Shown here piece by piece: positions 1-9,667 of a stretch of 64,000 bases of DNA (positions within the stretch are counted from its first letter, which is position 1; each line of letters opens with the position of its first letter). The notes under the pieces were generated by a model. The model saw nothing but the letters and a program-made list of their open reading frames with translations. It searched no databases and was not told the DNA's origin. This stretch comes from Novosphingobium taihuense. Its GTDB lineage: Bacteria; Pseudomonadota; Alphaproteobacteria; Sphingomonadales; Sphingomonadaceae. Location of the stretch: the NCBI RefSeq assembly GCF_007830315.1, contig NZ_VLKJ01000006.1, forward strand, positions 62,001-126,000. The letters run 5' to 3'. The translations under genes were made by a program, and so were the position numbers.

Positions 1-945
1 AAAGTCGCGCAGCTGGCTATCGACCTTCACGTCGCCAAACTTGTAGCGGTCACCTTCCTCAACGACGTAGGTGATGATGAAGTCGCGCTTGTCGGGCGTC
101 AGCTCGGCGACAGCCGAGACCACGCGGAAATCGGCATAGCCTTCAGTCAGGTAGAACTGGCGCAGCTTCTGCTGGTCGAACGCGAGGCGGTCCGGGTCAT
201 AGCTCGTGCCGCTGGAGAACAGGCGGAAGAAGCGCGCCTGCTTGGTGACCATTTCGCCACGCAGCTTGCCATCACCGAACTTCTCGTTGCCGATGATGTT
301 GATCTGGCGGACCTTGGATTTCGGCCCCTCGCTGATCTCGAACACGATGTCGACGCGGTTCTGGTCAAGCATGACCATCTTCGGCTCGACCGATGCGGCG
401 AAGCGGCCCTGACGCTTGTACAGCTCAATGATGCGGGCAACGTCGGCACGGACCTTCGAGCGCGTGAAGATCTGGCGCGCGGCAAGCTTGATCTCGGGCA
501 GGATCTTGTCTTCCTTGAGGCGCTTGTTGCCCTCAAGGATGATGCGGTTGATGACCGGGTTCTCCTTGACCTGCACGATCACGTCACCGCTGTTGTTGCG
601 GATCGAGACGTCGGCAAAGAGTTCGGTTGCGTAGAGATCCTTCAGCGCCTGGTCACCGGTGGCCTGGGTATAGGTATGGCCGGGGCGGAGGCGGATGTAG
701 GACAGGATGGTGTCAGGCTCCAGCCGCTGCGATCCCTGCACGGTCACCGTGCGGATAACATCTCCTGCAGGTGCCGGCACGGCCGCCGGAAGCGCCGGGG
801 CGGCAGGAGCGGTTACAGGAGCCACAGTCTGGGCCAAAACGGCCTGCGGAACCGTGACCAATGCACTGGTAGCCAGCAGGCCAGCGCACAGCGGGGAGGC
901 CTTGGCGCTCCGATTTCCTGCCCGGCCCGCGTTACGTCCAATCAT
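1..945 (-). CDS. bamA: Outer membrane protein assembly factor BamA (N-terminal part, cut by window edge)
   Basis: BamA is the Omp85 core of the BAM complex, which inserts beta-barrel proteins into the outer membrane. About 315 residues are visible: a signal region, an Ala/Pro-rich stretch ending near residue 60, then the start of the POTRA series (VIRTVTVQGSQRLEPDTI, followed by DLYATELFADVSIRNN, typical of POTRA1, and later POTRA-like units). The C-terminal barrel lies beyond the left edge. The ATG at 945 begins MIGRNAGRAG; a GTG one codon upstream is also possible. It is the last visible gene of the rpsB-to-bamA series, 212 bp after rseP, in the usual alphaproteobacterial order. Identity is secure from the POTRA sequence and context; only the exact start is open. 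Confidence 0.93.
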   Translation of the reverse strand, partial: MIGRNAGRAGNRSAKASPLCAGLLATSALVTVPQAVLAQTVAPVTAPAAPALPAAVPAPAGDVIRTVTVQGSQRLEPDTILSYIRLRPGHTYTQATGDQALKDLYATELFADVSIRNNSGDVIVQVKENPVINRIILEGNKRLKEDKILPEIKLAARQIFTRSKVRADVARIIELYKRQGRFAASVEPKMVMLDQNRVDIVFEISEGPKSKVRQINIIGNEKFGDGKLRGEMVTKQARFFRLFSSGTSYDPDRLAFDQQKLRQFYLTEGYADFRVVSAVAELTPDKRDFIITYVVEEGDRYKFGDVKVDSQLRDF

Positions 946-1157
946 CACCAAGCGCCATCCCGTAATAAAGTGGCAGCTGGACGCCTGCGAGGAGGGTCCG
1001 GCCGCGGCAAGCAATGTAGCCCTCTGCCCGATGCCACAAGGCCAATCAAGCAAACATTGCCCCGCATTTCTGTGGAAAGACATTCTGTGGAAATCCGCTC
1101 GTCACCCCTGACCGCCGAATACCACGCGCCCCCGCACCGGACGCAATCAAACTCGCC

Positions 1158-2279
1158 TCACCCTCCGAACACCTTGAGTGACGCCACGTCATTGATCGTG
1201 ACGAACAGCATCAGCGCCATGACTAACGCAAGGCCGGTGCGGAAAGCCCACTCCTGCCCGCGCTGGCCCACCGGCTTCCTGCGGATCGCCTCGGCCGCGT
1301 AGAAAGCGAGGTGGCCCCCGTCGAGGACCGGAATTGGCAGGAGGTTAATGAACCCCAAGTTAATCGAAATCAGCGCCACAAACGTCACGAACGGCTGCCA
1401 TCCTGAAACCAGCTGTTCGCCGGAATACTTGGCGATCTTGATCGGCCCGCCAAGCTCCTTGACTTCACGCTTGCCGGAAATGATCTGGCCGATACCATTG
1501 ACCATCATCGAAATGATACTGCCGGTCTGACGGACGCCATCGACCGCAGCGTCAATCGGCCCTACCCTGACAATCTCGAAGCTTTTCGGCCCGATGCCGA
1601 GGAACCCGATCTTCTGTGTGTTTCCGAAGCGATCGCTCTCGATCTTCACCGAAGCGCTTGTGGCGAGATTGAGACGTTGCTCGCCGCGAAGGACCACGAT
1701 GTCGAGCGGCTCGCCCGGATTCTGCCCGACTTCCAGGCGGACATCGAGGAACGAATCCATTTCGTGGCCACGGATCGCAACGATGCGGTCACCGATCTTG
1801 ATCCCAGCTCGATCAGCGGCCGATCCAGCCTGAATCTCACCGACAACCGGCGGCACCACGACCTTGCCGTAGGCGAGCGTGAAACCGCCAAGAATAAGCA
1901 CCGCAAACACGAGGTTGGTGACAGGCCCTGCCAACACGATCAGCGAACGCTGCCACAGGGGCTTGGCCTGGAATGTGCGGTTGCGCTCCTCGGCCGGAAG
2001 CGAGAGCCATTCCGGGCTAGGCTGGCTTGCCGGGTTCATGTCGCCTGCGAACTGAACGTATCCACCCAACGGCAGCGCAGACAGCTTCCAGCGGGTGCCG
2101 CGCTTGTCCGTCCAGCCCGCGAGTTCCTTGCCGAAGCCGATGGAAAAGACGTCAGCCTTTACGCCGAACCAGCGGCCGACGAGGTAGTGGCCAAGCTCGT
2201 GGATAAACACCAACGGCCCCAGCACCAGCACGAAGGCCAGCAGCGTCGTCAGGATTCCGGGGCTTTCGATAGGTGGCAT
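1158..2279 (-). CDS. rseP: RIP zinc metalloprotease RseP (site-2 protease)
   Basis: Inner-membrane zinc protease that cuts transmembrane segments, classically the anti-sigma factor RseA in the envelope stress response. At 373 residues it has normal length for an alphaproteobacterial RseP. The N-terminal membrane segment carries the HExxH zinc motif (FIHELGHYLVGRWFG, near residues 26-40), a PDZ domain lies in the middle (around AGIKIGDRIVAIRGHEMDSF), and the second conserved motif NLLPIPVLDGGHL is near the C terminus. Its ATG overlaps the dxr stop (TGATG), so the two are probably translationally coupled. Placement between dxr and bamA is the standard order. No sigma-E or anti-sigma gene is visible here, so the substrate in this organism is not known. 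Confidence 0.96.
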   Translation of the reverse strand: MPPIESPGILTTLLAFVLVLGPLVFIHELGHYLVGRWFGVKADVFSIGFGKELAGWTDKRGTRWKLSALPLGGYVQFAGDMNPASQPSPEWLSLPAEERNRTFQAKPLWQRSLIVLAGPVTNLVFAVLILGGFTLAYGKVVVPPVVGEIQAGSAADRAGIKIGDRIVAIRGHEMDSFLDVRLEVGQNPGEPLDIVVLRGEQRLNLATSASVKIESDRFGNTQKIGFLGIGPKSFEIVRVGPIDAAVDGVRQTGSIISMMVNGIGQIISGKREVKELGGPIKIAKYSGEQLVSGWQPFVTFVALISINLGFINLLPIPVLDGGHLAFYAAEAIRRKPVGQRGQEWAFRTGLALVMALMLFVTINDVASLKVFGG

Positions 2280-3436
2280 CAGATTGCAGTTTCCATCAGT
2301 TCACGCGCCCTCACCCTGGCCTCCGCATCGATGGCGATGACATCGTCGAGGCAGCCCGGTGCAGGCAACAAAGCGCGCGCGAGCACGGCTTCAACCGATT
2401 GCACGATCCGGGTGAACCCAATCTGACCATCGAGGAACGCGGCGACGGCGATCTCGTTGGCAGCGTTCATTGTCGCCGGAGCAGCACCGCCTTCGATCAC
2501 GGCGTTGCGTGCAACGCATGTGGCGGGAAAGCGCGTTTCGTCTGGTGCACGAAAAGTCAGTTGCCCGATGGCGGCAAGATCGAGCGGCGCGCAAGGCGTG
2601 TGCATGCGTGCGGGCCACGCCAGCGCCGATGCGATAGGCACGCGCATGTCCGAAGGCCCCAGCTGCGCCAGTGTTGAACCATCGCGATACTCGACCATCG
2701 AATGGACGACCGATTGTGGGTGCACGATGATCCGCAAGCGCTCCACGCCCACCGGGAACAGGTGGAACGCCTCGATGAACTCAAGCCCCTTGTTCATCAT
2801 CGTCGCCGAGTCGACGCTGATCTTGGCGCCCATCGACCAGTTGGGATGCTTGACCGCCTCTGCAGGCGTCGCCCGCTCGAGCTGATCCAGCGTCCAGTCA
2901 CGGAACGGGCCACCGCTGGCCGTCAGCGTGATCGCATGGACATGCGCGATGTCGTTGCCGGCAAGGCACTGGAAGATCGCGTTATGCTCGGAGTCAACTG
3001 GCAGCAGCGTCGCGCCATGCTTCGCAACGGCAGCGGTCATGACGTCGCCTGCGGAAACCAGCGCTTCCTTGTTGGCAAGGGCAATGACGCCGCCCTGCTC
3101 GATCGCGGCCATCGTCGGCGCAAGACCGGCACAGCCAACGATCGCTGCAACCGTGACGTCAGCGCCCCGCGCCGCTGCCTCGACCAAAGCGGATGCCCCC
3201 GCGGCCGCGTGGATGTTTGTCCCGGAAAGCCCATCGCGCAGCGCAGGCAATGCCGCTTCGTCAGCGACCACGGCCACTTCAGCGCCAAACTCCCGGGCCA
3301 GCTTGGCCAGCCCAGCGGCGTCGCCATTGGCCGTCAACGCAACCACCCGCCAATCTGCGCGGTTGCGTCGGATCAGGTCGAGCGTGGAAGCGCCGATCGA
3401 GCCGGTAGCACCCAAAACCGAAATCGAGCGAACCAT
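2279..3436 (-). CDS. dxr: 1-deoxy-D-xylulose 5-phosphate reductoisomerase
   Basis: Converts 1-deoxy-D-xylulose 5-phosphate to 2-C-methyl-D-erythritol 4-phosphate with NADPH, the first committed step of the MEP isoprenoid pathway in the cytosol. The protein of 385 residues starts MVRSISVLGATGSIG, the NADPH-binding loop. Further family motifs are present: IALANKEALVSAG, LPVDSEHNAIFQCL, LTASGGPFRD and KISVDSATMMNKGLE. The open frame extends 30 codons upstream into cdsA, but the ATG at 3436, four bases after the cdsA stop, matches the family N-terminus. The product feeds isoprenoid synthesis, and uppS two genes upstream uses isoprenoid precursors, giving a functional grouping. Confidence 0.97.
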   Translation of the reverse strand: MVRSISVLGATGSIGASTLDLIRRNRADWRVVALTANGDAAGLAKLAREFGAEVAVVADEAALPALRDGLSGTNIHAAAGASALVEAAARGADVTVAAIVGCAGLAPTMAAIEQGGVIALANKEALVSAGDVMTAAVAKHGATLLPVDSEHNAIFQCLAGNDIAHVHAITLTASGGPFRDWTLDQLERATPAEAVKHPNWSMGAKISVDSATMMNKGLEFIEAFHLFPVGVERLRIIVHPQSVVHSMVEYRDGSTLAQLGPSDMRVPIASALAWPARMHTPCAPLDLAAIGQLTFRAPDETRFPATCVARNAVIEGGAAPATMNAANEIAVAAFLDGQIGFTRIVQSVEAVLARALLPAPGCLDDVIAIDAEARVRARELMETAI

Positions 3437-3440
3437 CGCC

Positions 3441-4184
3441 TCAGCCCCCTGCCTGCGAAGCAGCCCAGGCCGTGCCCACGATGATTGCCACCGGGAGCAG
3501 ACCATCGACGCGATCAAACAGGCCACCGTGCCCCGGGATCAGGCGCGAGGAATCCTTCACCCCTGCCCTGCGCTTGAGCCAGGATTCATAGAAGTCCCCA
3601 ATCTGCGCGAACACAGCCAGCACGGCCCCAGCCAACGCAGCAGCACCAAGGTTGGCCACTTCAAGCGCTGCCGCGACACTAGGACCCGTGGGCCCAATGG
3701 CAGACATCAGATAGCTTGCCGATAGCACGACCAGTCCGGCCCAGATGCCCGCAGCCGCCATGCCACCTGCAAGGCCCGACCAGGTCTTCGATGGACTGAT
3801 CTTTGGTGCAATCTTGGGCCCACCCAAGGAGCGTCCGGTGAAGTAAGCTCCTGTATCGGTGCAGATGACCAGCCCCAGCACGGCCAGCATCAACGGCTCG
3901 GGCATGACGGCAAGCGCAAGCCCTGCCCAGCCGACATAGATCGCGCCGACGATGACCATCGAGGAAAGCCGTGCCGGACTGTCGGCGATCTTCGAGGCGA
4001 GGCGCACGTACTCGACAAAAACGCCGAACGCGACGCCTGCGACAAACAGGTCGAGCCACAGCCCGCCCATCCAGAACGCCACACCGGCAATCGCCAGCAT
4101 GACCACCGCCGAAGCGACGCGTACCGGCAGGTCCGACTTCCTGGTAGCCTCAGCAGGCGTAATCGGGCTGGCTTCAGCGTCCAC
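3441..4184 (-). CDS. cdsA: Phosphatidate cytidylyltransferase (CDP-diacylglycerol synthase)
   Basis: Integral membrane enzyme that makes CDP-diacylglycerol from phosphatidate and CTP, the branch point for phospholipids (used by PssA, encoded at 8.8 kb). It has several hydrophobic segments and the CDP-cytidylyltransferase signature near the C terminus ([20 protein letters not shown], then GLFDRVD). The open frame reaches back to 4283 inside uppS, but the best start is GTG at 4184, which has a GAGAGG ribosome site and overlaps the uppS stop by 11 bases; this gives 247 residues, near the family norm. The gene sits between uppS and dxr in the conserved order. Confidence 0.94.
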   Translation of the reverse strand: MDAEASPITPAEATRKSDLPVRVASAVVMLAIAGVAFWMGGLWLDLFVAGVAFGVFVEYVRLASKIADSPARLSSMVIVGAIYVGWAGLALAVMPEPLMLAVLGLVICTDTGAYFTGRSLGGPKIAPKISPSKTWSGLAGGMAAAGIWAGLVVLSASYLMSAIGPTGPSVAAALEVANLGAAALAGAVLAVFAQIGDFYESWLKRRAGVKDSSRLIPGHGGLFDRVDGLLPVAIIVGTAWAASQAGG

Positions 4185-4884
4185 CGAAGCGCCTCTCGCG
4201 CGATGCGAACTGCTCAAGCGCCTCGCGCAAGTGCGCGGCGGTAAAGTCCGGCCAGAGCACGTCGGTAAACCACATCTCGGCATAGGCAGCCTGCCACAGC
4301 AGGAAGTTCGAAAGGCGGATCTCGCCCGAGGTGCGGATCAGAAGGTCGAGCGGCGGCAGGCAGGCGGTATCGAGTTCAGCCTCGATGGCTTCAGGCGTAA
4401 TCTCGCCCTTGGCCGCTGCTTTCGCTGCTGCCCGGGCGATTTCCTGCTGGGAGCCGTAGTTCAGAGCGATGGCCAGCGTGGTGCCGGTATTGCTTGCCGT
4501 GCGCGCCATCGCATCGTCGATCAGTTCCACGATATCAGGCGCAAGCACCTGATAATCACCGATGATCCGCAGACGCGTGTTGTTGTTGACGAGCTCGGCC
4601 AGATCATTGCTGATGAAGGCTCGCAGCAGACCCATGAGGTCCGCGATTTCATCAGCCGGACGCTTCCAGTTCTCAGAAGAGAAAGCATAGAGCGTCAGCG
4701 CCTCCAACCCCAGGTCTCTTGCGGCCCGGGCGACGTCGCGCACAGTATCGACGCCGCGCTTGTGCCCGAAAGCGCGCGGCATCATGCGCTTCTTCGCCCA
4801 GCGCCCGTTCCCATCCATGATGATGGCAACGTGGCGGGCGCCACAGGACGCCGTACCACCCGTCGAGGCGGGGAGCGCCGTCAC
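4174..4884 (-). CDS. uppS: Isoprenyl transferase (undecaprenyl diphosphate synthase)
   Basis: Cis-prenyltransferase that extends farnesyl diphosphate with isopentenyl diphosphate to make the C55 carrier lipid for peptidoglycan and O-antigen. Family motifs are clear: [20 protein letters not shown] near residues 20-40 with the catalytic Asp in [33 protein letters not shown], and the C-terminal [15 protein letters not shown] followed by the conserved aromatic segment [15 protein letters not shown]. The length of 236 residues is typical. The ATG overlaps the frr stop by four bases and the 3' end overlaps cdsA, so coupled translation is likely. Confidence 0.97.
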   Translation of the reverse strand: MTALPASTGGTASCGARHVAIIMDGNGRWAKKRMMPRAFGHKRGVDTVRDVARAARDLGLEALTLYAFSSENWKRPADEIADLMGLLRAFISNDLAELVNNNTRLRIIGDYQVLAPDIVELIDDAMARTASNTGTTLAIALNYGSQQEIARAAAKAAAKGEITPEAIEAELDTACLPPLDLLIRTSGEIRLSNFLLWQAAYAEMWFTDVLWPDFTAAHLREALEQFASRERRFGGR

Positions 4885-5438
4885 TTGCCGAGGATTTCCT
4901 TTTCCTTGGCAGCAGCAGCTTCATCTGCCTGCTTGACGATATCGTCAGTCAGCTTCTGCAGGTCAGTCTCGGCGCGCTTGCGCTCGTCTTCCGAGATTTC
5001 CTTCTTGTTCTCGTCAGCCTTGAGCGCGTCCATGCCATCACGGCGCACGTTGCGGATCGCGATGCGGGCGTTCTCGGCATACTTGCTGGCAAGCTTGGCG
5101 AGTTCCTTGCGGCGTTCTTCGGTCAGATCCGGGATCGGCAGGCGCAAGGTCTGGCCATCGCTGATCGGGTTTAGGCCGAGACCTGCCGAACGGATCGCCT
5201 TTTCGACCGGCGTCACGTTCGACTTGTCCCACACCTGGACCGAAAGCATGCGCGGCTCCGGCGCCGAAACGCTGGCAACCTGCGACAGCGGCATGTGGCT
5301 GCCATAAACTTCCACCGTGATAGGATCGAGCAACGAGGTGTTGGCACGGCCGGTGCGCAGGCCGGAGAGATCGCTCTTGAGCGATTCCACGGCACCCCTC
5401 ATGCGGCGCTCCAGGTCCGCCTTGTCATACTTGGCCAT
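4881..5438 (-). CDS. frr: Ribosome recycling factor
   Basis: With EF-G it splits the post-termination ribosome so that subunits can be reused. The 185-residue length is exactly typical. Recognisable features are the N-terminal helix ([20 protein letters not shown]), the [20 protein letters not shown] segment, the [18 protein letters not shown] stretch of the small domain, and the Lys/Glu-rich C-terminal helices of the three-helix bundle. It starts one base after the pyrH stop and overlaps the uppS start, so pyrH-frr-uppS form a tightly packed unit. Confidence 0.98.
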   Translation of the reverse strand: MAKYDKADLERRMRGAVESLKSDLSGLRTGRANTSLLDPITVEVYGSHMPLSQVASVSAPEPRMLSVQVWDKSNVTPVEKAIRSAGLGLNPISDGQTLRLPIPDLTEERRKELAKLASKYAENARIAIRNVRRDGMDALKADENKKEISEDERKRAETDLQKLTDDIVKQADEAAAAKEKEILGK

Positions 5439-5439
5439 G

Positions 5440-6162
5440 TCAGGCTTCCTTCTTCACAATGGTCTGCGTCCCCTCGCCCGCCAGAACGCGGGCAAGATTA
5501 CCCCGCTCGCGGATCGAGAAGACGACGATCGGTATGGAATTGTCACGGCAGAGCGCAACCGCGCTTGCATCCATGACCTTCAGGTTGTCTGCAAGAACCG
5601 TGTCGTAATCGACGGTATCATAACGCTTTGCCGACGCATCCTTCTTGGGATCGGCATCATATACGCCATCGACGCTGGTACCTTTGAGCAGCGCATCGCA
5701 CTTCATTTCGGCAGCTCGCAGCGCGGCGCCCGAATCCGTGGTAAAATAGGGGCTGCCGACACCGGCCGCGAAGATGACCACGCGACCTTTCTCGAGATGC
5801 CGCTCGGCACGACGGCGGATGACCGGTTCGCACACTTCGTCCATCTGGATGGCCGATTGCACGCGGGTCTCGACGCCGATCTGTTCGAGAGCGTTCTGCA
5901 TCGCCAGCGCGTTCATGATCGTCGCCAGCATGCCCATGTAGTCTGCCTGGGCACGGTCCATGCCCTTGGCGGCACCGGCCATGCCACGGAAGATGTTGCC
6001 GCCGCCAATCACCAGGCAAAGCTGCAACCCGCTGTCGCGCGCATCCTTAACTTCCTGCGCCAGACGGGCGACGTAATCCGTGTCGATCCCGAACTGCTGC
6101 TCCCCCATCAGCACTTCGCCCGAAAGCTTCAGAAGAATGCGCTTGTAGGACGGAACGCTCAT
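5440..6162 (-). CDS. pyrH: Uridylate kinase
   Basis: Phosphorylates UMP to UDP with ATP in pyrimidine synthesis; bacterial enzymes are hexamers of the amino-acid-kinase fold. The 240 residues include the N-terminal [13 protein letters not shown], the glycine-rich [13 protein letters not shown], the [20 protein letters not shown] segment, and [20 protein letters not shown] of the nucleotide-binding region. It precedes frr by one base and follows tsf after a 144-base gap that contains a strong terminator-like hairpin, so it may have its own promoter or depend on readthrough. Confidence 0.98.
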   Translation of the reverse strand: MSVPSYKRILLKLSGEVLMGEQQFGIDTDYVARLAQEVKDARDSGLQLCLVIGGGNIFRGMAGAAKGMDRAQADYMGMLATIMNALAMQNALEQIGVETRVQSAIQMDEVCEPVIRRRAERHLEKGRVVIFAAGVGSPYFTTDSGAALRAAEMKCDALLKGTSVDGVYDADPKKDASAKRYDTVDYDTVLADNLKVMDASAVALCRDNSIPIVVFSIRERGNLARVLAGEGTQTIVKKEA

Positions 6163-6246
6163 GAGACGGATGCACTCGTAACCAAAGGGAAGTCGCCGCC
6201 CTTATAACCCTGTGAAGGGGTCTGCCAAGGGCGCAGGCGTAACAAT

Positions 6247-6288
6247 CCCCGCACCGACAGGCCAGATAACCGGCCCGTCCATGCGGGG
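6247..6288 (-). terminator. Terminator-like hairpin after tsf
   Basis: On the minus strand, 18 bases past the tsf stop, an outer stem CCCCGCA/TGCGGGG encloses an inner GC-rich stem around GGCC. It is followed by ATTGTTAC, only moderately T-rich. It could end transcription of rpsB-tsf or attenuate readthrough into pyrH. Confidence 0.55.
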
Positions 6289-6306
6289 ATCGTGAAACGC
6301 GAGAGC

Positions 6307-7233
6307 TTACTTGATGCCGGCAGCAGCAGCCACTTCGGCAGCGAAGTCGGTCTCTTCCTTCTCGATGCCTTCGCCGAGCTGGAAGCGGACATAGTCCTTG
6401 AGCACGATCTTCGTGCCGGCTTCCTTGCCAGCAGCATCGACGACCTGCTGGATGGTCGACTTGTTGTCCATCACGAAGATCTGCGAAAGCAGCGCGTTTT
6501 CCTTGGCGTACTTGGCGACGGCACCGTCGACCATCTTGGCCTGGACTTCAGCCGGCTTGCCGCTCTCGGCAGCCTTCTCGGCCGCGATCTTGCGTTCGCG
6601 CGCGATCAGTTCGGCATCGAGGTCGTCGGCGGTCAGCGCCAGCGGGAAAGCGGCTGCGATGTGCATCGCTATCTGCTTGCCGAGCGCTTCGAGCTTGTCA
6701 GCTGCAGCTTCCGATTCGAGCGCGACGAGCACGCCGATCTTGCCGAGGTTGGCGGCAGCTGCATTGTGCATGTAGGGCACGACGACGCCATTGGCGACTT
6801 CGACGTGCTTGATGCGGCGGAGCTGCTGGTTTTCACCGATGGTGGCGACGTTGTTGGTCAGCTTGTCGGCAACCGTGCCACCGTCAGGATAGGCAGCAGC
6901 CTTGAGCGTCTCGACGTCCGAAGCACCGGTCGACAGTGCAACTTCGGTCGCCTTGCGGACGAAATCCTGGAACTGGTCGTTCTTGGCAACGAAATCGGTT
7001 TCCGAGTTCACTTCGACGGCAACGCCCTTGGTGCCCGAAACGGTCACGCCGACGAGGCCTTCAGCGGCCGTGCGGCTCGACTTCTTGGCAGCGGCAGCGA
7101 GGCCCTTGGCGCGCAGCGCGTCAACGGCGGCTTCGAAGTCGCCACCGGCTTCGTCGAGAGCCTTCTTGCAATCCATCATGCCGGCGCCAGTACGCTCGCG
7201 CAGGTTCTTCACGTCAGCGGCGGTGTAAGCCAT
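6307..7233 (-). CDS. tsf: Translation elongation factor Ts
   Basis: Nucleotide exchange factor that releases GDP from EF-Tu. The 308-residue protein starts with the conserved UBA-like domain ([20 protein letters not shown], then [17 protein letters not shown]) and contains [17 protein letters not shown], the contact loop for EF-Tu. The C-terminal dimerisation region includes [20 protein letters not shown]. It lies 122 bases after rpsB, the near-universal rpsB-tsf pair, with a stem-loop between them. Length is typical for alphaproteobacteria. Confidence 0.98.
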   Translation of the reverse strand: MAYTAADVKNLRERTGAGMMDCKKALDEAGGDFEAAVDALRAKGLAAAAKKSSRTAAEGLVGVTVSGTKGVAVEVNSETDFVAKNDQFQDFVRKATEVALSTGASDVETLKAAAYPDGGTVADKLTNNVATIGENQQLRRIKHVEVANGVVVPYMHNAAAANLGKIGVLVALESEAAADKLEALGKQIAMHIAAAFPLALTADDLDAELIARERKIAAEKAAESGKPAEVQAKMVDGAVAKYAKENALLSQIFVMDNKSTIQQVVDAAGKEAGTKIVLKDYVRFQLGEGIEKEETDFAAEVAAAAGIK

Positions 7234-7310
7234 TGCGTTGATCCTTTATCTTGAAACACAGGAAGGCCGCAGCACTGCCGCGGCCCGTAAATCGCATCCG
7301 GGACAATTCG

Positions 7311-7342
7311 GTGACGGCCCGCCCTTGCAGAAGGGCCGTCAC
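7311..7342 (-). terminator. Stem-loop between rpsB and tsf
   Basis: A 10-bp perfect inverted repeat (gtgacggccc / gggccgtcac) sits 13 bases past the rpsB stop. No long T-run follows on the minus strand (GAATTGTCC). It may act as a partial terminator or an RNA-processing or stability hairpin setting the rpsB to tsf ratio; the role is inferred from position only. Confidence 0.45.
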
Positions 7343-7355
7343 ACGAAAATCCGGA

Positions 7356-8111
7356 TCAGGCTTCCGCAGCTTCTTCAGCCAGGGGCTCGGCCATGGCGCC
7401 AAGGTCAGCGCCCGAAGCGATTGCAGCGTCACGACCGCCCTTGGTCGCAGCAGCCGCAACGGCTTCGCAGTACAGGCGGATGGCGCGGCTTGCGTCATCG
7501 TTCGCGGGAACCGGGAACGCGATGCCATCAGGCGAGACGTTCGAGTCGAGGATCGCGACGACCGGGATGCCAAGGACGTTGGCTTCCTTGATCGCCAGCT
7601 CTTCCTTGTTGGCGTCGATCACGAACATCACGTCGGGGATGCCGCCCATGTCGCGGATGCCGCCGAGCGACAGCTCGAGCTTGTCACGCTCGCGGGTCAG
7701 CTGAAGGACTTCCTTCTTGGTCAGACCAGCCGTGTCACCGGCAAGCTGCTCTTCCAGCGCCTTGAAGCGCTTGATTGAGCCCGAGATGGTCTTCCAGTTG
7801 GTGAGCATGCCGCCCAGCCAACGGTGGTTGACGTAGTGCTGCCCCGAAGCGCGAGCAGCCTGAGCGATCTGCTCCTGCGCCTGGCGCTTGGTGCCGACGA
7901 ACAGAACCTTGCCGCCTGCCTGGACGGTCGCCGAGATGAACTCGAGCGCGCGGGCAAAGAGCGGAACGGTCTGCGAAAGGTCGAGGATGTGGATGCCGTT
8001 GCGGGCGCCGAAGATGTACGGCTTCATCCGCGGGTTCCAGCGGTGGGTCTGGTGGCCGAAGTGAGCCCCGGCTTCGATAAGCTGATGCATCGTGACGACA
8101 GGTGCCGCCAT
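7356..8111 (-). CDS. rpsB: 30S ribosomal protein S2
   Basis: Small-subunit ribosomal protein S2, first gene of the tsf-pyrH-frr-uppS-cdsA-dxr-rseP-bamA series. The 251 residues begin [20 protein letters not shown], followed by [20 protein letters not shown], both strongly conserved in S2, and contain [16 protein letters not shown] and [17 protein letters not shown]. The open frame starts 22 codons upstream, but the ATG at 8111 is preceded by GGAAAGGAATTACCT and matches the family start. The C terminus has a short Ala/Glu-rich extension common in alphaproteobacteria. Confidence 0.98.
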   Translation of the reverse strand: MAAPVVTMHQLIEAGAHFGHQTHRWNPRMKPYIFGARNGIHILDLSQTVPLFARALEFISATVQAGGKVLFVGTKRQAQEQIAQAARASGQHYVNHRWLGGMLTNWKTISGSIKRFKALEEQLAGDTAGLTKKEVLQLTRERDKLELSLGGIRDMGGIPDVMFVIDANKEELAIKEANVLGIPVVAILDSNVSPDGIAFPVPANDDASRAIRLYCEAVAAAATKGGRDAAIASGADLGAMAEPLAEEAAEA

Positions 8112-8588
8112 AGGTAATTCCTTTCCGGTTGAACCTCCGGGAAGCTGGAACCGCTGCGGAGATCCCGCTGTCGGCACCGGTGAATATGCTTCCCGTGTGG
8201 ATTGTCGCCCTCGTCAGCCGGGCACCATGCCCGTCAAAGTCCTGCGATGGCGCCGCCCTTAGAGCACTGCGCTGTGAAAATCCAGCACGGAAATCACACG
8301 GCACTCGCGAACCTGCGAAAGCATATCAATCCGTTTTAGCGGGAATTTACAGAGAATTTGCCGCCCTAAATCATGGGTTTGAGCCACGCAGACCTGATCA
8401 GACGGGAAAATCACACGTTCCGCCTTGACGAAGCGGAACAAAAAGAGAACATTGTCTCCATATCCGAATCAGTCCTCGGACAGTCAGGAACAATACAACA
8501 ATCCACAGGTTTTCCACAGGCCTGTCCGATTTCGTCAGGAAACGGTCAGGGGAATGAAAGCCAGGGATATTAGGCAAGGACACGCGCA
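8112..8588. other. Intergenic region upstream of rpsB, with no convincing gene
   Basis: 477 bases between the divergent rpsB and the small membrane protein gene at 8589. It is more AT-rich than its surroundings and must hold promoters for both sides. Short open frames here lack ribosome sites and family resemblance. A doubled ccacagg motif near 8501-8521 resembles a degenerate DnaA box, but it is isolated. No confident -10/-35 pair was found. Confidence 0.5.
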
Positions 8589-8867
8589 ATGATCGCTCTC
8601 GTTTGCACTCTCGTCTTCGCTGCAGCCGCCACCTTCGCCGTGGCAGCGATCTTGATGACGATGCAGGGGCGCAAGGCGCAGATCTCTGCGCTTCTTGCCG
8701 AGTATCGTTCGCTCCAGCGCGATCGCGAATTTTTGGTGGCCATCACCAGCTTCGAAGTCGAAGCCGGCCGCGCGCCCGTCTCTCCACAACTGCGCCGCAC
8801 CGCCCGCCGTCTGTTCAGGCAGGCGGAAGCGGCTCGCCCCGCACGCTCGCTGCGCGCTGTCGCTTGA
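8589..8867 (+). CDS. Small single-pass membrane protein, function unknown
   Basis: A 92-residue protein with one N-terminal hydrophobic segment (residues 2-24, IALVCTLVFAAAATFAVAAI) followed by a basic, helical cytoplasmic-type tail (QGRKAQISALLAEYRSLQRD, then TARRLFRQAEAARPARS). An AAGGA site lies 10-14 bases upstream of the ATG. Its 3' end overlaps the end of pssA on the other strand by 53 bases, so codon choice there is constrained. No family is recognised. The composition and ribosome site favour a real gene, possibly a sphingomonad-specific membrane protein. Confidence 0.6.
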   Translation: MIALVCTLVFAAAATFAVAAILMTMQGRKAQISALLAEYRSLQRDREFLVAITSFEVEAGRAPVSPQLRRTARRLFRQAEAARPARSLRAVA

Positions 8868-9666
8868 CCTTCGCGTAACGGAACACTCCCACGGGGATCA
8901 GCAGAAGATAGACGATACAGATCGCCGACAGGGTAAGCCAAGGCTCGGTCAGCAAAGCTGCAATCACCAGCCCTACCAGCGCGATCAGCTCCAATCGCAC
9001 GCTGCGCCGCGGACGCATCGCTGACCAGCCGAGCGTTGCCAGGTTCGAAATCATCAGGAACGCGATCAGCACCAGCCACGGGCCAACAAGCAGGGGCGAG
9101 CGGAACAGCGGATCGTCGGTTGCGATCCACAGGTAAAGCGGCAGGAAGGCCAACCCTGCCCCGACTGGCGCAGGAACCCCGGTCAGGAAACCCGCAGACT
9201 TGTGAGGCTGATCCTCGATATCGATACGCGCATTGAACCGCGCCAGTCGCAACGCGCAGGCAATTGCCACCGCCAGAGCCGCAAACCAGCCGACGCGTGG
9301 TGCTTCCTGAAGCGACCACAGGAACAGGATCAGAGCAGGCGCCACGCCGAAGGAGACGTTGTCGGCCAGACTGTCGAGTTCTGCGCCGAATCGCGATTGC
9401 GCCTTGAGCAGGCGGGCGATGCGGCCATCGATGCCATCGAGCAGCCCGGCAATGATCACTGCCGCCACGGCCTTGCGCCAGTCTTCGGCAACCTGCACCG
9501 GATCGGTGCCGGAGGCTGCTGTCACGGCAAAGCGGATCCCGGTCAGGCCCGAGCACAGCGCTGCGGTGGTGATCGCATTGGGCGTCATCGCCCGTAGCGT
9601 CAGCCCGCCGGGCAAGCGCCCACGACGAAGTCCGGCCGCCTTGCCCTCTTCCATTACCGGCTCCAC
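8815..9666 (-). CDS. pssA: CDP-diacylglycerol--serine O-phosphatidyltransferase
   Basis: Membrane enzyme that joins CDP-diacylglycerol and serine to give phosphatidylserine, which Psd (next gene upstream) decarboxylates to phosphatidylethanolamine. The CDP-alcohol phosphotransferase signature DGx2AR-x8-Gx3Dx3D is intact near residues 78-103 (DGIDGRIARLLKAQ, then GAELDSLAD). About eight hydrophobic segments follow. The longest frame starts with GTG at 9666, one base after the psd stop. An ATG at 9654 (MEEGKAAG) has a better-placed GGAG site and could be the true start, giving 279 residues. Psd and PssA are evidently co-transcribed. Confidence 0.95.
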   Translation of the reverse strand: MEPVMEEGKAAGLRRGRLPGGLTLRAMTPNAITTAALCSGLTGIRFAVTAASGTDPVQVAEDWRKAVAAVIIAGLLDGIDGRIARLLKAQSRFGAELDSLADNVSFGVAPALILFLWSLQEAPRVGWFAALAVAIACALRLARFNARIDIEDQPHKSAGFLTGVPAPVGAGLAFLPLYLWIATDDPLFRSPLLVGPWLVLIAFLMISNLATLGWSAMRPRRSVRLELIALVGLVIAALLTEPWLTLSAICIVYLLLIPVGVFRYAKVKRQRAASVRGEPLPPA

Positions 9667-9667
9667 T

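Noticed and set aside
8501..8521. Possible DnaA boxes (ttttccacagg)
   Set aside because: One mismatch to the consensus, only one or two copies, and no dnaA, parAB or AT-rich unwinding region nearby.
8373..8573. 66-codon frame upstream of the small membrane protein gene
   Set aside because: No ribosome site, and composition is like the intergenic DNA.
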